NCBI GenBank assembly: GCA_045120955.1
Contig: JBGVFH010000007.1
Location: 1 to 16,165, forward strand
DNA: 16,165 bases
From: JAZMZS01 sp045120955
Lineage (GTDB): Bacteria > Bacillota > Clostridia > Oscillospirales > CAG-272
Direction of reading: 5' to 3'
The translations under genes and the position numbers were made by a program. Below are positions 1 to 7,496 of this stretch, piece by piece (positions within the stretch are counted from its first letter, which is position 1; each line of letters begins with the position of its first letter). The notes under the pieces are model-generated. The model saw only the letters and a list, made by a program, of their open reading frames with translations. It had not been told where the DNA came from and searched no databases.

Positions 1-99
1 TTTCCACTCAATATTGCTCTGACATATAGTTCAAGTCCTCCCTAAAGGTCGTTTTGGGGAAATGATATCTTTTGAATTTTACTTTAAAAACGGTATAAC

Positions 100-132
100 A
101 AAACCCCGAAACCGCTGTGGTTTCGGGGTTTT
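100..132 (-). terminator. Intrinsic terminator of the tRNA unit
   Basis: A perfect 14-bp inverted repeat (100-113 with 119-132, arm AAAACCCCGAAACC) encloses a 5-base loop. Read on the minus strand the right arm ends in TTTT, so the hairpin sits just downstream of the initiator tRNA as a rho-independent terminator. The A/T ends are symmetric, so it could also stop transcription arriving from the left. A smaller hairpin (134-140 with 151-157) lies between it and the tRNA 3' end. Nothing recognisable is seen in 1-99. Confidence 0.85.
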
Positions 133-163
133 CCGAACCGATTTCTTTTTCGGTTCGCAATGT

Positions 164-241
<78 letters not shown>

Positions 242-247
242 ATATAT

Positions 248-336
248 TGGTGCCGGAAACCGGAATCGAACCGGTACGAGATGTTAGTCTCACGGGATTT
301 TAAGTCCCGGGCGTCTGCCAGTTTCGCCATTCCGGC
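248..336 (-). tRNA. tRNA-Leu (UAA anticodon)
   Basis: This 89-base minus-strand gene has a perfect 7-bp acceptor stem (GCCGGAA/TTCCGGC), an encoded CCA end, and the long variable arm of class II tRNAs. The anticodon loop CTTAAAA places TAA at positions 34-36, so it reads UUA/UUG leucine codons. It is the first gene after a consensus promoter and is followed closely by the initiator tRNA. Confidence 0.95.
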
Positions 337-361
337 GGGATCTTCCGTTCGCAGCTTCATT

Positions 362-390
362 ATTATAACATTATATTTGCTCTTTGTCAA
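362..390 (-). promoter_or_regulatory. Consensus vegetative promoter of the tRNA unit
   Basis: On the minus strand TTGACA (390-385) and TATAAT (367-362) are both perfect and are separated by exactly 17 bases. The expected start of transcription near 355 leaves about 19 bases of leader before tRNA-Leu. A second TTGACA (404-399) lies upstream but has no -10 element at the right distance. This is the strongest promoter in the window, as expected for stable RNA. Confidence 0.9.
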
Positions 391-490
391 TAGTTTTGTG
401 TCAATTTTTTTAAATTATTCATGCTGAAAGGGAAAAACTGAACATATATACTAAAATCTCTTTAAAAACAGCTGTGCTTGCATCGAACGG

Positions 491-545
491 CGGCAGATGC
501 AGCAATGACAGAGAAAGAACTCTCTGTCATTGCTGCGATTTGCCG
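491..545 (-). repeat. Long hairpin after cotJC, no U-tract
   Basis: A perfect 16-bp stem (499-514 with 521-536) and a 6-base loop are extended beyond a small internal loop by CGGCA/TGCCG (491-495 with 541-545). It begins 5 bases after the cotJC stop codon. On the minus strand it is not followed by a T-run, so it is not a textbook intrinsic terminator. It may still end or protect the 3' end of the spore-coat transcript. Confidence 0.6.
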
Positions 546-550
546 TGGCG

Positions 551-1186
551 TTATTTACAAGAGCATCCGTTATTGTTACCGGAAGGGCAATTTTTATCAA
601 AGGACGGGTTGCAAGCGTAGAAGTTTTTACAATTGTTTTTGTCCTGAGCTATGCGGATAGCATCACCAAATCTTTGATAATGCACGATCTCACGTTCGCG
701 CAGAAATTTTATCGGGTCGCGCACGTCGGGGTCATCTACAAGGCGGAGAATGTTATCATATGTGACTCTCGCTTTTTGTTCAGCAGCGAGGTCTTCGTGG
801 AGGTCCGCAAATACATCGCCTTTGACTCCTACATATTTCATATCAAACGGCGTTCCCGATGCAGCAACAGGATATACACCTGTCGTATGGTCTACAAAAT
901 AAGTCGCAAAGCCGCTCTTTTTAATTTCTTCTTCGCTCAGATTTTTTGTCAGCTGATAGATTATAGCACTGATCATCTCAATATGAGCGAGTTCTTCTGT
1001 ACCTATATCTGTCAAAATGCCGATAACTTCATTGTAGGGCATTGAGTATCTTTGCTGCAGATACCGCATTGAAGCGGCAAGCTCTCCGTCAGGACCCCCT
1101 ACCTGCGAGATGATTATTTGTGCGTACAGGGGATTCGGTTTTTTTATTTTTACCGGATATTGAAGCTTTTTCTCATAGATCCACAT
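551..1186 (-). CDS. cotJC: Spore coat protein CotJC, manganese-catalase family
   Basis: This 211-residue protein belongs to the CotJC branch of the dimanganese (non-haem) catalase family, found in the inner coat of spores. The ferritin-like diiron/dimanganese helices are visible: GELAASMRYLQQR with Glu35, GTEELAHIEM with Glu65 and His68, then LAAEQKAR and REREIVHYQRFGDA near the C-terminus. After about residue 185 there is a short tail with five cysteines and many Asn/Gly residues, beyond the usual end of the fold; it may support cross-linking in the coat (inference). The gene starts immediately after the cotJB stop codon (TAAATG) and is last in the cotJ operon. Family assignment is secure. 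Catalase activity is inferred from the family only. Confidence 0.95.
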   Translation of the reverse strand: MWIYEKKLQYPVKIKKPNPLYAQIIISQVGGPDGELAASMRYLQQRYSMPYNEVIGILTDIGTEELAHIEMISAIIYQLTKNLSEEEIKKSGFATYFVDHTTGVYPVAASGTPFDMKYVGVKGDVFADLHEDLAAEQKARVTYDNILRLVDDPDVRDPIKFLREREIVHYQRFGDAIRIAQDKNNCKNFYACNPSFDKNCPSGNNNGCSCK

Positions 1187-1468
1187 TTAGTTTGCCTCAC
1201 TTTCCCACGGCCAAGGGCAGTTTATCCATTTCCAGCTGTCCCCTTCATTTCCGTAAATTGTAATAGGTCCGTACTTCTTTTCGTATTGCTCGGTTATCTC
1301 CTCGAGCTCTTCCATGAGCATATTATAGTGTTCGAGTGCGGTTGTGTTGTTTGGATAAACGTCAAGATATAGCACGGTTTCATACAGAGAAAAGCTGACC
1401 GCCTTGAGTTTGTCCTTGAGACTCATTTCACGGCAGGACGATGTGCCGTTGTTTTGCATATTCATCAT
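1187..1468 (-). CDS. cotJB: Spore coat assembly protein CotJB
   Basis: A small acidic protein of about 93 residues, recognised by the CotJB pattern: a helical stretch (LKAVSFSLYETVLYLDVYPNN), an amphipathic helix rich in Glu, and the C-terminal WKWINCPWPWE motif. I chose the ATG at 1468 and not the in-frame ATG at 1489, because AGGAGG (1480-1475) sits 6 bases before it. That ATG overlaps the cotJA stop in an ATGA junction, so translation is probably coupled. The next gene, cotJC, begins with no gap. CotJB works with CotJA and CotJC in the spore coat; its molecular role is not established. Confidence 0.93.
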   Translation of the reverse strand: MMNMQNNGTSSCREMSLKDKLKAVSFSLYETVLYLDVYPNNTTALEHYNMLMEELEEITEQYEKKYGPITIYGNEGDSWKWINCPWPWESEAN

Positions 1469-1857
1469 CTTATTCCTCCTGCTTTCCATGGCTTGTAAAG
1501 CTCACGGAACATCGTACCGCGGCTGAGCGCTTCGTTTGTTGAGTATAGCGCATGAAAATGCTGATACGGCGGATAGACCATAGCAAGCGACGGGTTGCCG
1601 TTGCAGGCAGACGCAAGCATTGCATCATCCATATGGTTGTTATTGTCTGAGCACTCGTTCATACACCCGTTAAAGCAGCCGTTTGTGCTGTTGTTTGCAC
1701 GGGTATATCTGTTATACGAGCGGGTATTTTTACAGGTGTATGAATTTCCCTCAGCACTCTCAGAGAGGCAGTTGATGGGTCGGTCGCTGGATAACAGCTG
1801 ACCGAGAAGGCGAGGGTCAACACCTTTGTATCTGTTCATATCGGAATTGTATCTCAT
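1465..1857 (-). CDS. cotJA: CotJA-type spore coat protein with long Asn/Cys-rich N-terminus
   Basis: The last 40 residues carry the CotJA signature: LAMVYPPYQHFHALYSTNEALSRGTMFRELYKPW. The protein is 130 residues long, whereas CotJA proteins I know are roughly 60-80. The excess is an N-terminal half of low complexity, rich in Asn, Ser and Tyr, with six Cys between about residues 30 and 85. It has a YTCKNTRSYNRYTR stretch followed by NGCFNGCMNEC. The start at 1857 is preceded by GGAG at 12 bases, which is somewhat far. The alternative Met7 has no ribosome binding site. First gene of cotJA-cotJB-cotJC. A sporulation-sigma promoter is expected, but I found none convincing upstream. Confidence 0.85.
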   Translation of the reverse strand: MRYNSDMNRYKGVDPRLLGQLLSSDRPINCLSESAEGNSYTCKNTRSYNRYTRANNSTNGCFNGCMNECSDNNNHMDDAMLASACNGNPSLAMVYPPYQHFHALYSTNEALSRGTMFRELYKPWKAGGIR

Positions 1858-1886
1858 TATATTGTTTTACTCCGTTGTTATATAGC

Positions 1887-1912
1887 GGCAGAAAACGAAG
1901 TTATTTTCTGCC
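1887..1912. repeat. Inverted repeat upstream of cotJA
   Basis: GGCAGAAAA (1887-1895) and TTTTCTGCC (1904-1912) form a perfect 9-bp stem with an 8-base loop, 30 bases upstream of the cotJA start. It could be an operator or a 5'-UTR hairpin. The rest of the 262-base divergent region between cotJA and the SLH protein gene (1858-2119) shows no clear promoter. Confidence 0.45.
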
Positions 1913-2119
1913 TACTTTCATAATATGTCCGTAATGTATTTTTGACAAACCCAAGCGCGGCAGGGGGATATAATGCTTTTTGCGTATTTTTTGATTGTCC
2001 TTTTCATAAATATAAAACAAAGCGCTCGGAGCATTGCAAATGAAAAATATTTTAGATTTTTACTTTTTGGCTCGGGGTGATACGAAAGAAAATTTATAAG
2101 CTGAAAAGGAGTGGATTTT

Positions 2120-3427
2120 ATGAAAAAAACGAGGCTCGTTGCAAGCGTTATTTCTGTTGCGGTGTTGTTTATATTAGCGCTTTTGACGGTAAATGCCGAG
2201 GAGGTGCAAAATGCCAAGCTTTCACCCGCATTCGACGTTATCGCATCGGATCAGAAAATGATAAAGAGCGGTCTTGTGTACGAAAATGTCAAGTTTACGC
2301 TTACGGATTTTAAACAGGGGTTGGGCGTGAGTGAGATCGACTCGATCGCGGTCAAAGAAATTCCAGATGCGTCCGAGGGGGTGCTTACGGTAGGGTCGAT
2401 GACTGTAGGTAAAGGACAGGTAATATACAGCTCGCTTCTCTCCATGCTTGAGTTTGTGCCTGCGTCAAGCGATGTGGAGATTGCCTCATTCAGTTTTTGC
2501 GGTGATGAAAACACAAGCGGCGCTGATATCACCTGCACGGTCAGGATGCTCGACACGGTCAATTATGCGCCGACGGTCGCAAGTGTTCATGAGAACAGGC
2601 TGAACTTGGAGGCGCTCAACGGCAAAAGCGTGAGCGGTATGCTTGCAGCATATGACCCCGAGGGTGACAGACTGGGGTACGAGATAGTCTCATACCCCAG
2701 TCACGGAGTTATCACTCTTTGCGACAGAGAGAGTGGGGAATATGTCTACACCTCTTATGAAAATTATACGGGAACGGACAGCTTTGAGTATGTGGCAAGA
2801 GACGAATACGGAAACTACACATCAGCACTCAAAGTGAGTATTGAAATATCAAGCGACAGGTCAAATATCGAATTTGAGGATATGGACGGTGCACACAATC
2901 TGTCAGCCGCTACCGTGATGGTAGATGAGGGGATTATGGATGCTGTTATGGGTGAGGACGGATTTGTCTTTTCTCCCGATAAAGAGGTAAGCCGCGGAGA
3001 GTTCGTTGTAATGGCGATGAAAGCGGCAAGGAAAAAGCCCAAAAAGAATTCTAATGCGCTTGACGGTGTAAGTGACGCACAGTCGATAGAAGGCGAGGCT
3101 CGTGAATATATCAGCTCTGCCGTGGAGAGCGGATATTTTAACGCAGAGCTGTCGGACGACGGTGTAAAAACTCTGAGAGCGGATGCCCCGATAACAAAGG
3201 CTGATGCCGCTCTCATACTTTCGAGAATATGCGGGTATGAGAAAAATGCCGACGACATTGCGGTCTTTGCGGATTTTTATTCCGTAGATGCTTCCGCACA
3301 AAAGTGCATCAGCGCTATGTACGAGTACGGTGTGATAGAGCTCGGGAGCGGCGTTATATCGCCAAACGACCATATTACACGGGAGGCGTGTGCAAAGATG
3401 CTGTATAGCTTTATGAGTGTTATTTGA
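2120..3427 (+). CDS. Secreted S-layer-homology surface protein with cadherin/Ig-like domains
   Basis: A 435-residue exported protein. Residues 1-26 are a signal peptide (Lys-rich start, long hydrophobic core, VNA|EE cleavage site). Residues about 30-150 resemble a cadherin-like repeat (FTLTDF...LGVSEIDSIAV...GVLTVG...GQVI...LEFVPAS). Residues about 150-245 form a bacterial Ig/cadherin-tandem domain: NYAPTV, AAYDPEGDRLGYEIVSYPSHG, then YTGTDSFEYVARDEYGN. Residues 250-435 hold three SLH repeats (FEDMDGAHNL..., GVSDAQ..., FADFYSVD...), which in this family bind pyruvylated cell-wall polymers. I start it at the ATG at 2120, because AAAGGAG (2105-2111) stands 8 bases ahead; the in-frame GTG at 2111 is part of that site. 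Likely a cell-wall-anchored surface protein of unknown ligand. It is divergent from cotJ, and no link to spores can be shown. Confidence 0.88.
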   Translation: MKKTRLVASVISVAVLFILALLTVNAEEVQNAKLSPAFDVIASDQKMIKSGLVYENVKFTLTDFKQGLGVSEIDSIAVKEIPDASEGVLTVGSMTVGKGQVIYSSLLSMLEFVPASSDVEIASFSFCGDENTSGADITCTVRMLDTVNYAPTVASVHENRLNLEALNGKSVSGMLAAYDPEGDRLGYEIVSYPSHGVITLCDRESGEYVYTSYENYTGTDSFEYVARDEYGNYTSALKVSIEISSDRSNIEFEDMDGAHNLSAATVMVDEGIMDAVMGEDGFVFSPDKEVSRGEFVVMAMKAARKKPKKNSNALDGVSDAQSIEGEAREYISSAVESGYFNAELSDDGVKTLRADAPITKADAALILSRICGYEKNADDIAVFADFYSVDASAQKCISAMYEYGVIELGSGVISPNDHITREACAKMLYSFMSVI

Positions 3428-3474
3428 CGAAAACAGCCGACATATTATGCTCAATATCAAAATTTATTAAAAAA

Positions 3475-3579
3475 GCGTGCAGTGCCCGCTGCCATCCTCT
3501 CGCCTATTGCCTTTATGGCATTCACTTGGCTTGGCAAAGCGGCGAAACGTGATTTCGAATTTTCATTTGCAATAAAAAG
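3475..3579 (-). repeat. Diverged third copy of the 105-bp repeat
   Basis: The reverse complement aligns without gaps, over exactly 105 bases, to the tandem units at 15072-15281. By hand count about 75 of 105 positions match unit 1, with both ends near 90% and the middle lowest. It starts in the T-tract of the ETF terminator and ends in a weaker hairpin, GCGGGC-ACT-GCACGC with one mismatch, followed by six T on the minus strand (3474-3469). Like the tandem pair, it is oriented to read in the same direction as the gene upstream of it. Together with the adjoining terminator it accounts for most of the 3428-3637 gap. Confidence 0.75.
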
Positions 3580-3612
3580 CGAGAGGAGCTTTTTGGGGAA
3601 AGCTCCTCTCGC
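3579..3612 (-). terminator. Intrinsic terminator of the catabolic operon
   Basis: A perfect 14-bp stem (3579-3592 with 3599-3612, arm GCGAGAGGAGCTTT) with a 6-base loop, followed on the minus strand by TTTTTATT. It lies 25 bases past the stop codon of the fused ETF gene and should end transcription of the nine-gene run. Confidence 0.92.
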
Positions 3613-3637
3613 ATCTTATTTTGGACTGTATATTTAT

Positions 3638-5005
3638 TTATACTATATCCTCTATATTGGCAACTATTCCGTAATCGGCATAATCGAATATTCGAGCTTC
3701 CTTGTCGGGGTTTATTGCAATTACGGTTTGTGCGCCTTCGATAGCGCAGGTGTGGTGTACAGCACCGGATATTCCTGCCGCAATATATATCTTTGGACTT
3801 ACAGCCTTACCTGTAAGTCCGACCTGCTGTTCATACGGTGCCTTGCCCATGTCAACGAGACCTCTTGAAGCCGCAAGCTCCGCACCGAGTCTGTCTGCAA
3901 GCGTCTTTGCCTTATCAAGGCAAGCCGCCGCACCTTTTCCGAGCGCAAGCATTACGGAGGAAGACTCCGACTCGACTCGAACGGTTGCCATTTTCGGTGT
4001 GGTGGTGCATTTTATCTTTGCGCTGATACTGCCGCTACGTGCAGGACGGTACATATAAAACTCTCCGCTCTCGATTTCAAGCTGTGTACAGTCGGCACAC
4101 AGACCCGTGTTGAGCAACGCTTGAACTACGGGGGCGTTGTTTCGTCCCCACATATCCGCCTTCCACAGTACGACCTTGTCGTGCTTTATTTTTTCTGCGA
4201 TGACTGAGGTGTCCGTTTCGTCGATCACTTTCACGCTATCGGCGATCTGCATTCCGACCTTTTCCATATCGGCGCCGATGACGGTAACGGAGGGTAGTTT
4301 TTCGCATGAGCTGTTTGTGCTTTGTTCCGCCTTTTTGCGTTCCTCACTTTTCAGACGATCGATCAGCGGCACAAGTTCGCTTTTGTCTATCCATTTTACA
4401 TGGCGTCTGCCGCTTGTGTTTTCAAAGCATTTGATAACAACTGTCGGCGAGCCGCCAAGACCGCATCTTGTCTTGTCAACTTCAAGCTCATCGGCGGATA
4501 TGACCTTCAATGCATCCTCACGTACTTTTGAGCGGATGCTGAAAAAGCGAAGTGTGTAAATTCGTTCTACCGTCAGAAGGGCAGGGAAAGCGTAGCTTTT
4601 TTCTCCGTCACGTGTCATACATTGTGTAGGGCTTGTATATCCCATTACATTTGTGACAAGACCTACCTTCAGCAGGGTTGCGAGACACGGACCTACCTGT
4701 GCGGTATCTCCGTCGATGCTTTGCCTTCCGCAAAGTATGAGGTCAGGCATATCATTCTTTAGATACTGTGCAAGGATATACGAGGTCGCAAGGGTGTCAG
4801 AGCCTGCAAAGGCGCTGTCGCAGAGCATGGCGACCTCTTTTACCCCCAGACGGGTAAGCGAGAGCAATGCCGGCTTGCATGACGGCGGAGACATGGTCAG
4901 AATGCTGACCTCCGCATCCGGTATTCTGAGCGCATATTCAAGTGCGCTTGCGTCAAACGGATTTATCTCTCCGTTGCAAAATTTTACACATACTGTTATT
5001 TTCAT
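3638..5005 (-). CDS. Fused electron-transfer flavoprotein (EtfB-EtfA single chain)
   Basis: A 455-residue protein joining both ETF subunits. Residues 1 to about 230 are EtfB/FixA: MKITVCVKFCNGEINPFD, the ALEYAL segment, and the nucleotide loop GRQSIDGDTAQVGP around Asp98-Asp100. After a charged linker, residues about 240-455 are EtfA/FixB: GRNNAPVVQALLNTGLCADCTQLEI, RPARSGS, PKMATVR, then the FAD-binding domain with SRGLVD (380-385), QQVGLTGKAVSP, GISGAVHH (411-418) and IFDYADYGIV. ETFs normally consist of two separate chains; here the EtfA part is only about 215 residues, with domain I shortened at its start. It would carry electrons from the FAD oxidase/Fe-S pair in this operon. It follows the FGGY kinase by 17 bases with a weak GGTGA site. 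Whether it bifurcates electrons cannot be decided by eye. Confidence 0.92.
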   Translation of the reverse strand: MKITVCVKFCNGEINPFDASALEYALRIPDAEVSILTMSPPSCKPALLSLTRLGVKEVAMLCDSAFAGSDTLATSYILAQYLKNDMPDLILCGRQSIDGDTAQVGPCLATLLKVGLVTNVMGYTSPTQCMTRDGEKSYAFPALLTVERIYTLRFFSIRSKVREDALKVISADELEVDKTRCGLGGSPTVVIKCFENTSGRRHVKWIDKSELVPLIDRLKSEERKKAEQSTNSSCEKLPSVTVIGADMEKVGMQIADSVKVIDETDTSVIAEKIKHDKVVLWKADMWGRNNAPVVQALLNTGLCADCTQLEIESGEFYMYRPARSGSISAKIKCTTTPKMATVRVESESSSVMLALGKGAAACLDKAKTLADRLGAELAASRGLVDMGKAPYEQQVGLTGKAVSPKIYIAAGISGAVHHTCAIEGAQTVIAINPDKEARIFDYADYGIVANIEDIV

Positions 5006-5022
5006 GCTATATCACCAAAAAA

Positions 5023-6501
5023 TCAAATCGCACTGAACTTGTGGTATACATCCTCAAGTGCATCGTGTACCGCCTTGTATTTTTCATACATTTTTGCGTA
5101 GACCTCGCCGTTTTGAGCATTCGGTACGGTTCTGCATTCCTCGACAGTACACTTGCCTATGGCATCCTCGTATGAGGAGAAGACCTTGGCAACAACTCCT
5201 GCCATCATAGCTGAGCCGAGAGAGGAGTCGCTGTTGTTTTTCTTTATAAGCTCAATTCCGAGAGTGTCGGCAACTATCTGTCTCCAAAGCGGCGAATATG
5301 AGCCTCCGCCGATGATAGCGGCTGTGTCGGCATGAGGTATGCCGAGAGCTTCTATCTTCTTTTTGCAGTCAAGCAGAGACAATGCAACGCCTTCCATTAC
5401 GGCACGGCTGAAGTGTCCCTTTGTGTGAGAGAAACGTATTCCCGTAAAGCTTCCGCAAAGAAGCGGGTCTGCGTAAGGGGTGAGCTCGCCGTTTATGTAC
5501 GGGTGATAGAGAAGACCGTCTGAGCCTGCAGCAACCTTAGCGGCACCTTCGTCAAGCTCACGGTAGTCCTCGCCGAAGGTGTCTCTGTACCAGCGGTATG
5601 AGGACGCGCAAGCTTTGGTTGCGGTTCCGGGGTACCACAGTCCCTCTATTACATGAGAATAGTTGATAATATCTCTGTCACGGAATGCCTTTTCGGTGAT
5701 TATGCAAATTCTGCCTGCTGTCGCAAGCTTTATTGTCATTTGTCCCGCCTTGACCGAGCCTGATGCAAGCACCTCCATTACCGTGTCGGTAGTTCCGCAA
5801 AGAACGGGAGTAGAAGCATGAAGTCCGGTTTCCTCTGCTGCCTTTTCGCTCAGATATCCCGCAATATCGTCAGGGCGCACGAGCGCAGGGAGCATATCAC
5901 GGCTGACAGAACCGATATTCAGCAGAGTATCAGACCAATCGAGCGTACTGTAGTCAAAAAGCATACTGCCTTCTGCTTCAATATAATCTGTTACAAAATC
6001 CCCCGTGAGCTGATGGCGCACATAGTCCTTTGAAAACATTATGCGCTTGGTCTTTGCCCATACTTCGGGCTCGTTATCTCTCACCCACATAAGCTGGGGA
6101 AGAGTCCATATAGTATCGGGAGAGTGGAGCATGATGCTCTCTATCTCTTCCTTGTGGTTTTTCTTTAAATACTCAACTTCGGATAGCGACCGAGTGTCGG
6201 TCCAGTATATCGAACGTCTTACCGGTACGAAATTCTCGTCAAGCAGTACCGCCGTATGAGTTGCCGCATCAAGAGAGATGCAGACGATATCAGCGGGGGC
6301 AACGCCGCTCTTTTCAAGTATCGTGCGGATATTGTGCTTTGTCGCAGAGTACCAATCCTCGGGGTTTTGCTCGACAATACCGCCTGCGCTTGTGTAGCTT
6401 TCGTATTCCTTTGAGGATGTTGCAATTATGCTTCCGTTCTCGCAGAGAAGGGTAGCCTTTGACGAGCCTCCTCCAAAGTCTATACCGAGTACATATTTCA
6501 T
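5023..6501 (-). CDS. FGGY-family sugar kinase, xylulokinase-like
   Basis: A 492-residue kinase of the FGGY family (usual length 480-520), which phosphorylates open-chain sugars, ketoses or polyols with ATP. The N-terminal phosphate loop is GIDFGGGSSK (Asp8). The sugar-side motif is YWTDTRS (Asp102), and the probable catalytic base is Asp239 in CGTTDTVMEVLASG. The second-domain ATP site is GVALSLLDCKKK...AAIIGGGSYSPLWRQIVADTLG. The TDT motif differs from the WNDGR of true xylulokinase, so the substrate is open: xylulose, ribulose, fuculose and uncommon ketoses are all possible. The start at 6501 has GGAG 7 bases ahead. It is the second sugar kinase in the run and is separated from the upstream epimerase by two back-to-back hairpins, so it may be expressed partly independently. 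Confidence 0.9.
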   Translation of the reverse strand: MKYVLGIDFGGGSSKATLLCENGSIIATSSKEYESYTSAGGIVEQNPEDWYSATKHNIRTILEKSGVAPADIVCISLDAATHTAVLLDENFVPVRRSIYWTDTRSLSEVEYLKKNHKEEIESIMLHSPDTIWTLPQLMWVRDNEPEVWAKTKRIMFSKDYVRHQLTGDFVTDYIEAEGSMLFDYSTLDWSDTLLNIGSVSRDMLPALVRPDDIAGYLSEKAAEETGLHASTPVLCGTTDTVMEVLASGSVKAGQMTIKLATAGRICIITEKAFRDRDIINYSHVIEGLWYPGTATKACASSYRWYRDTFGEDYRELDEGAAKVAAGSDGLLYHPYINGELTPYADPLLCGSFTGIRFSHTKGHFSRAVMEGVALSLLDCKKKIEALGIPHADTAAIIGGGSYSPLWRQIVADTLGIELIKKNNSDSSLGSAMMAGVVAKVFSSYEDAIGKCTVEECRTVPNAQNGEVYAKMYEKYKAVHDALEDVYHKFSAI

Positions 6502-6539
6502 CTTTTATCTCCGATTATATTATAGTGTAGGAAATTCCC

Positions 6540-6574
6540 ATCGGATATCGACCGAAATATCAGCCGATACCGAT
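6540..6574. repeat. Inverted repeat upstream of the FGGY kinase
   Basis: ATCGGATATCG (6540-6550) and CGATACCGAT (6565-6574) pair as 10 bp with one bulged base. The repeat directly abuts the larger hairpin at 6575-6618 and lies about 40 bases upstream of the kinase start. It could be an operator or part of an RNA structure. Confidence 0.45.
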
Positions 6575-6618
6575 ACAGCACAGAAAGAATTTTTATGAAA
6601 AAAATTTTTCTGTGCTGT
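6575..6618 (-). repeat. Intercistronic stem-loop between epimerase and FGGY kinase
   Basis: A 12-bp outer stem (6575-6586 with 6607-6618, ACAGCACAGAAA/TTTCTGTGCTGT) continues past one bulged G into a 7-bp A/T stem (6588-6594 with 6600-6606) with a 5-base loop. It begins 8 bases after the epimerase stop. No T-run follows on the minus strand, so it is probably a processing, stability or attenuation element. It is not a full intrinsic terminator. Confidence 0.6.
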
Positions 6619-6626
6619 TCGCATTT

Positions 6627-7496
6627 TTATTTATCAAATGTTATTGTGTGAGTAAAGCTGTAGCATTTGTTTTCATCAAGACAAACGATACCTTCTTTAT
6701 CACTGATATCTCCGTCAAAGCCGACGGGGTCGCTTATTCCGTTCCACGGCTCTATGCACATAAACGGAGCGTTCGGTACCGTCCAGAGAACGAGATATTC
6801 GCAGTTTTCAAGGTCGACTGTGACACGCTTGCTGTCATGCTTGTTTACAAGAGCTATGCTCTTTGCATTGAGCGGGTGAAACATCACAGAACCGTCAGCA
6901 AACTGCTCTGTTTTGAAATTCAGCACGAGTGCGCCGTTATCCGTGTAGGAAACGGAGCCTTTGTCGATGGGCTTAAAGGAGTCAGAATAAACGGGGGGAT
7001 CTTGCACACCGTCAAAGACGAGCGAATAATCCGTAAGAGGATATTTAAGCTGATATCCCTCATGGGCACCTACCGAGAAGTACATCTTGCAGTCGTTTTC
7101 GTTTTGCACGGTATATGTGGTCACGAGCTTGTTTGCATCAAGCTTGAATGTAACGATGAAATCGTACACAAAGGGATAGGACTGCATCGTTTCTTCGTCC
7201 GAATGAGAGGAGAATACTATCTCATCCTCGGAGTGCTTTGTTACTTTAAATTCCTTAAAGCGTATATAGCCGTGTCTGCCGAGAGTATATTCTTTTCCGT
7301 TATATTTGTAGGTGTCGCCGTTAAGTCCGCCGCATATAGGAAAGAGAATAGGGGCAGACCCTTTCCAAAACTGCGGGTCGGCAGCCCAAATGTACTCATT
7401 GCCGCAAGTGTCCTTTACGCTTTTGACGGTAGCGCCGATATTTGATATCTCAACGCGTAAAAAGCTGTTTTGGATAGAGCTTATTTGTTCAGCCAT
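6627..7496 (-). CDS. Aldose 1-epimerase family protein (LacX type)
   Basis: A protein of about 289 residues, the usual length of LacX-like mutarotases, which interconvert the anomers of free sugars. The two conserved histidines are His75 (GRHGYIRFKEF) and His145 (SVGAHEGYQL). The catalytic Glu is Glu249 in IEPWNGISDP. FPICGGLNGDTY near residue 50 also fits. I start at the ATG at 7496, with GGAGG 10 bases ahead. The upstream in-frame ATG three codons earlier lies almost inside that site, and the farther one at 7553 has no support. It overlaps the 3' end of iolB by 16 bases, which suggests coupled translation. It implies that a cyclic reducing sugar, free or released from a glycoside, is an intermediate of the pathway. 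Confidence 0.88.
   Translation of the reverse strand: MAEQISSIQNSFLRVEISNIGATVKSVKDTCGNEYIWAADPQFWKGSAPILFPICGGLNGDTYKYNGKEYTLGRHGYIRFKEFKVTKHSEDEIVFSSHSDEETMQSYPFVYDFIVTFKLDANKLVTTYTVQNENDCKMYFSVGAHEGYQLKYPLTDYSLVFDGVQDPPVYSDSFKPIDKGSVSYTDNGALVLNFKTEQFADGSVMFHPLNAKSIALVNKHDSKRVTVDLENCEYLVLWTVPNAPFMCIEPWNGISDPVGFDGDISDKEGIVCLDENKCYSFTHTITFDK

Noticed and set aside
1922..1929. GACATATT on the minus strand as a sigma-E -35 for cotJ
   Set aside because: No CATACA-like -10 element lies 13-15 bases downstream; that place is taken by the GGCAGAAAA inverted repeat.
1942..1974. TTGACA and TATAAT ahead of the SLH protein gene
   Set aside because: Both boxes are perfect, but the spacer is 21 bases, well outside the 16-18 usual range, so I did not call it a promoter.
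6514..6524. TATAAT boxes as a dedicated promoter for the FGGY kinase
   Set aside because: No -35 match at 17 bases, and the start of transcription would fall on the ribosome binding site.
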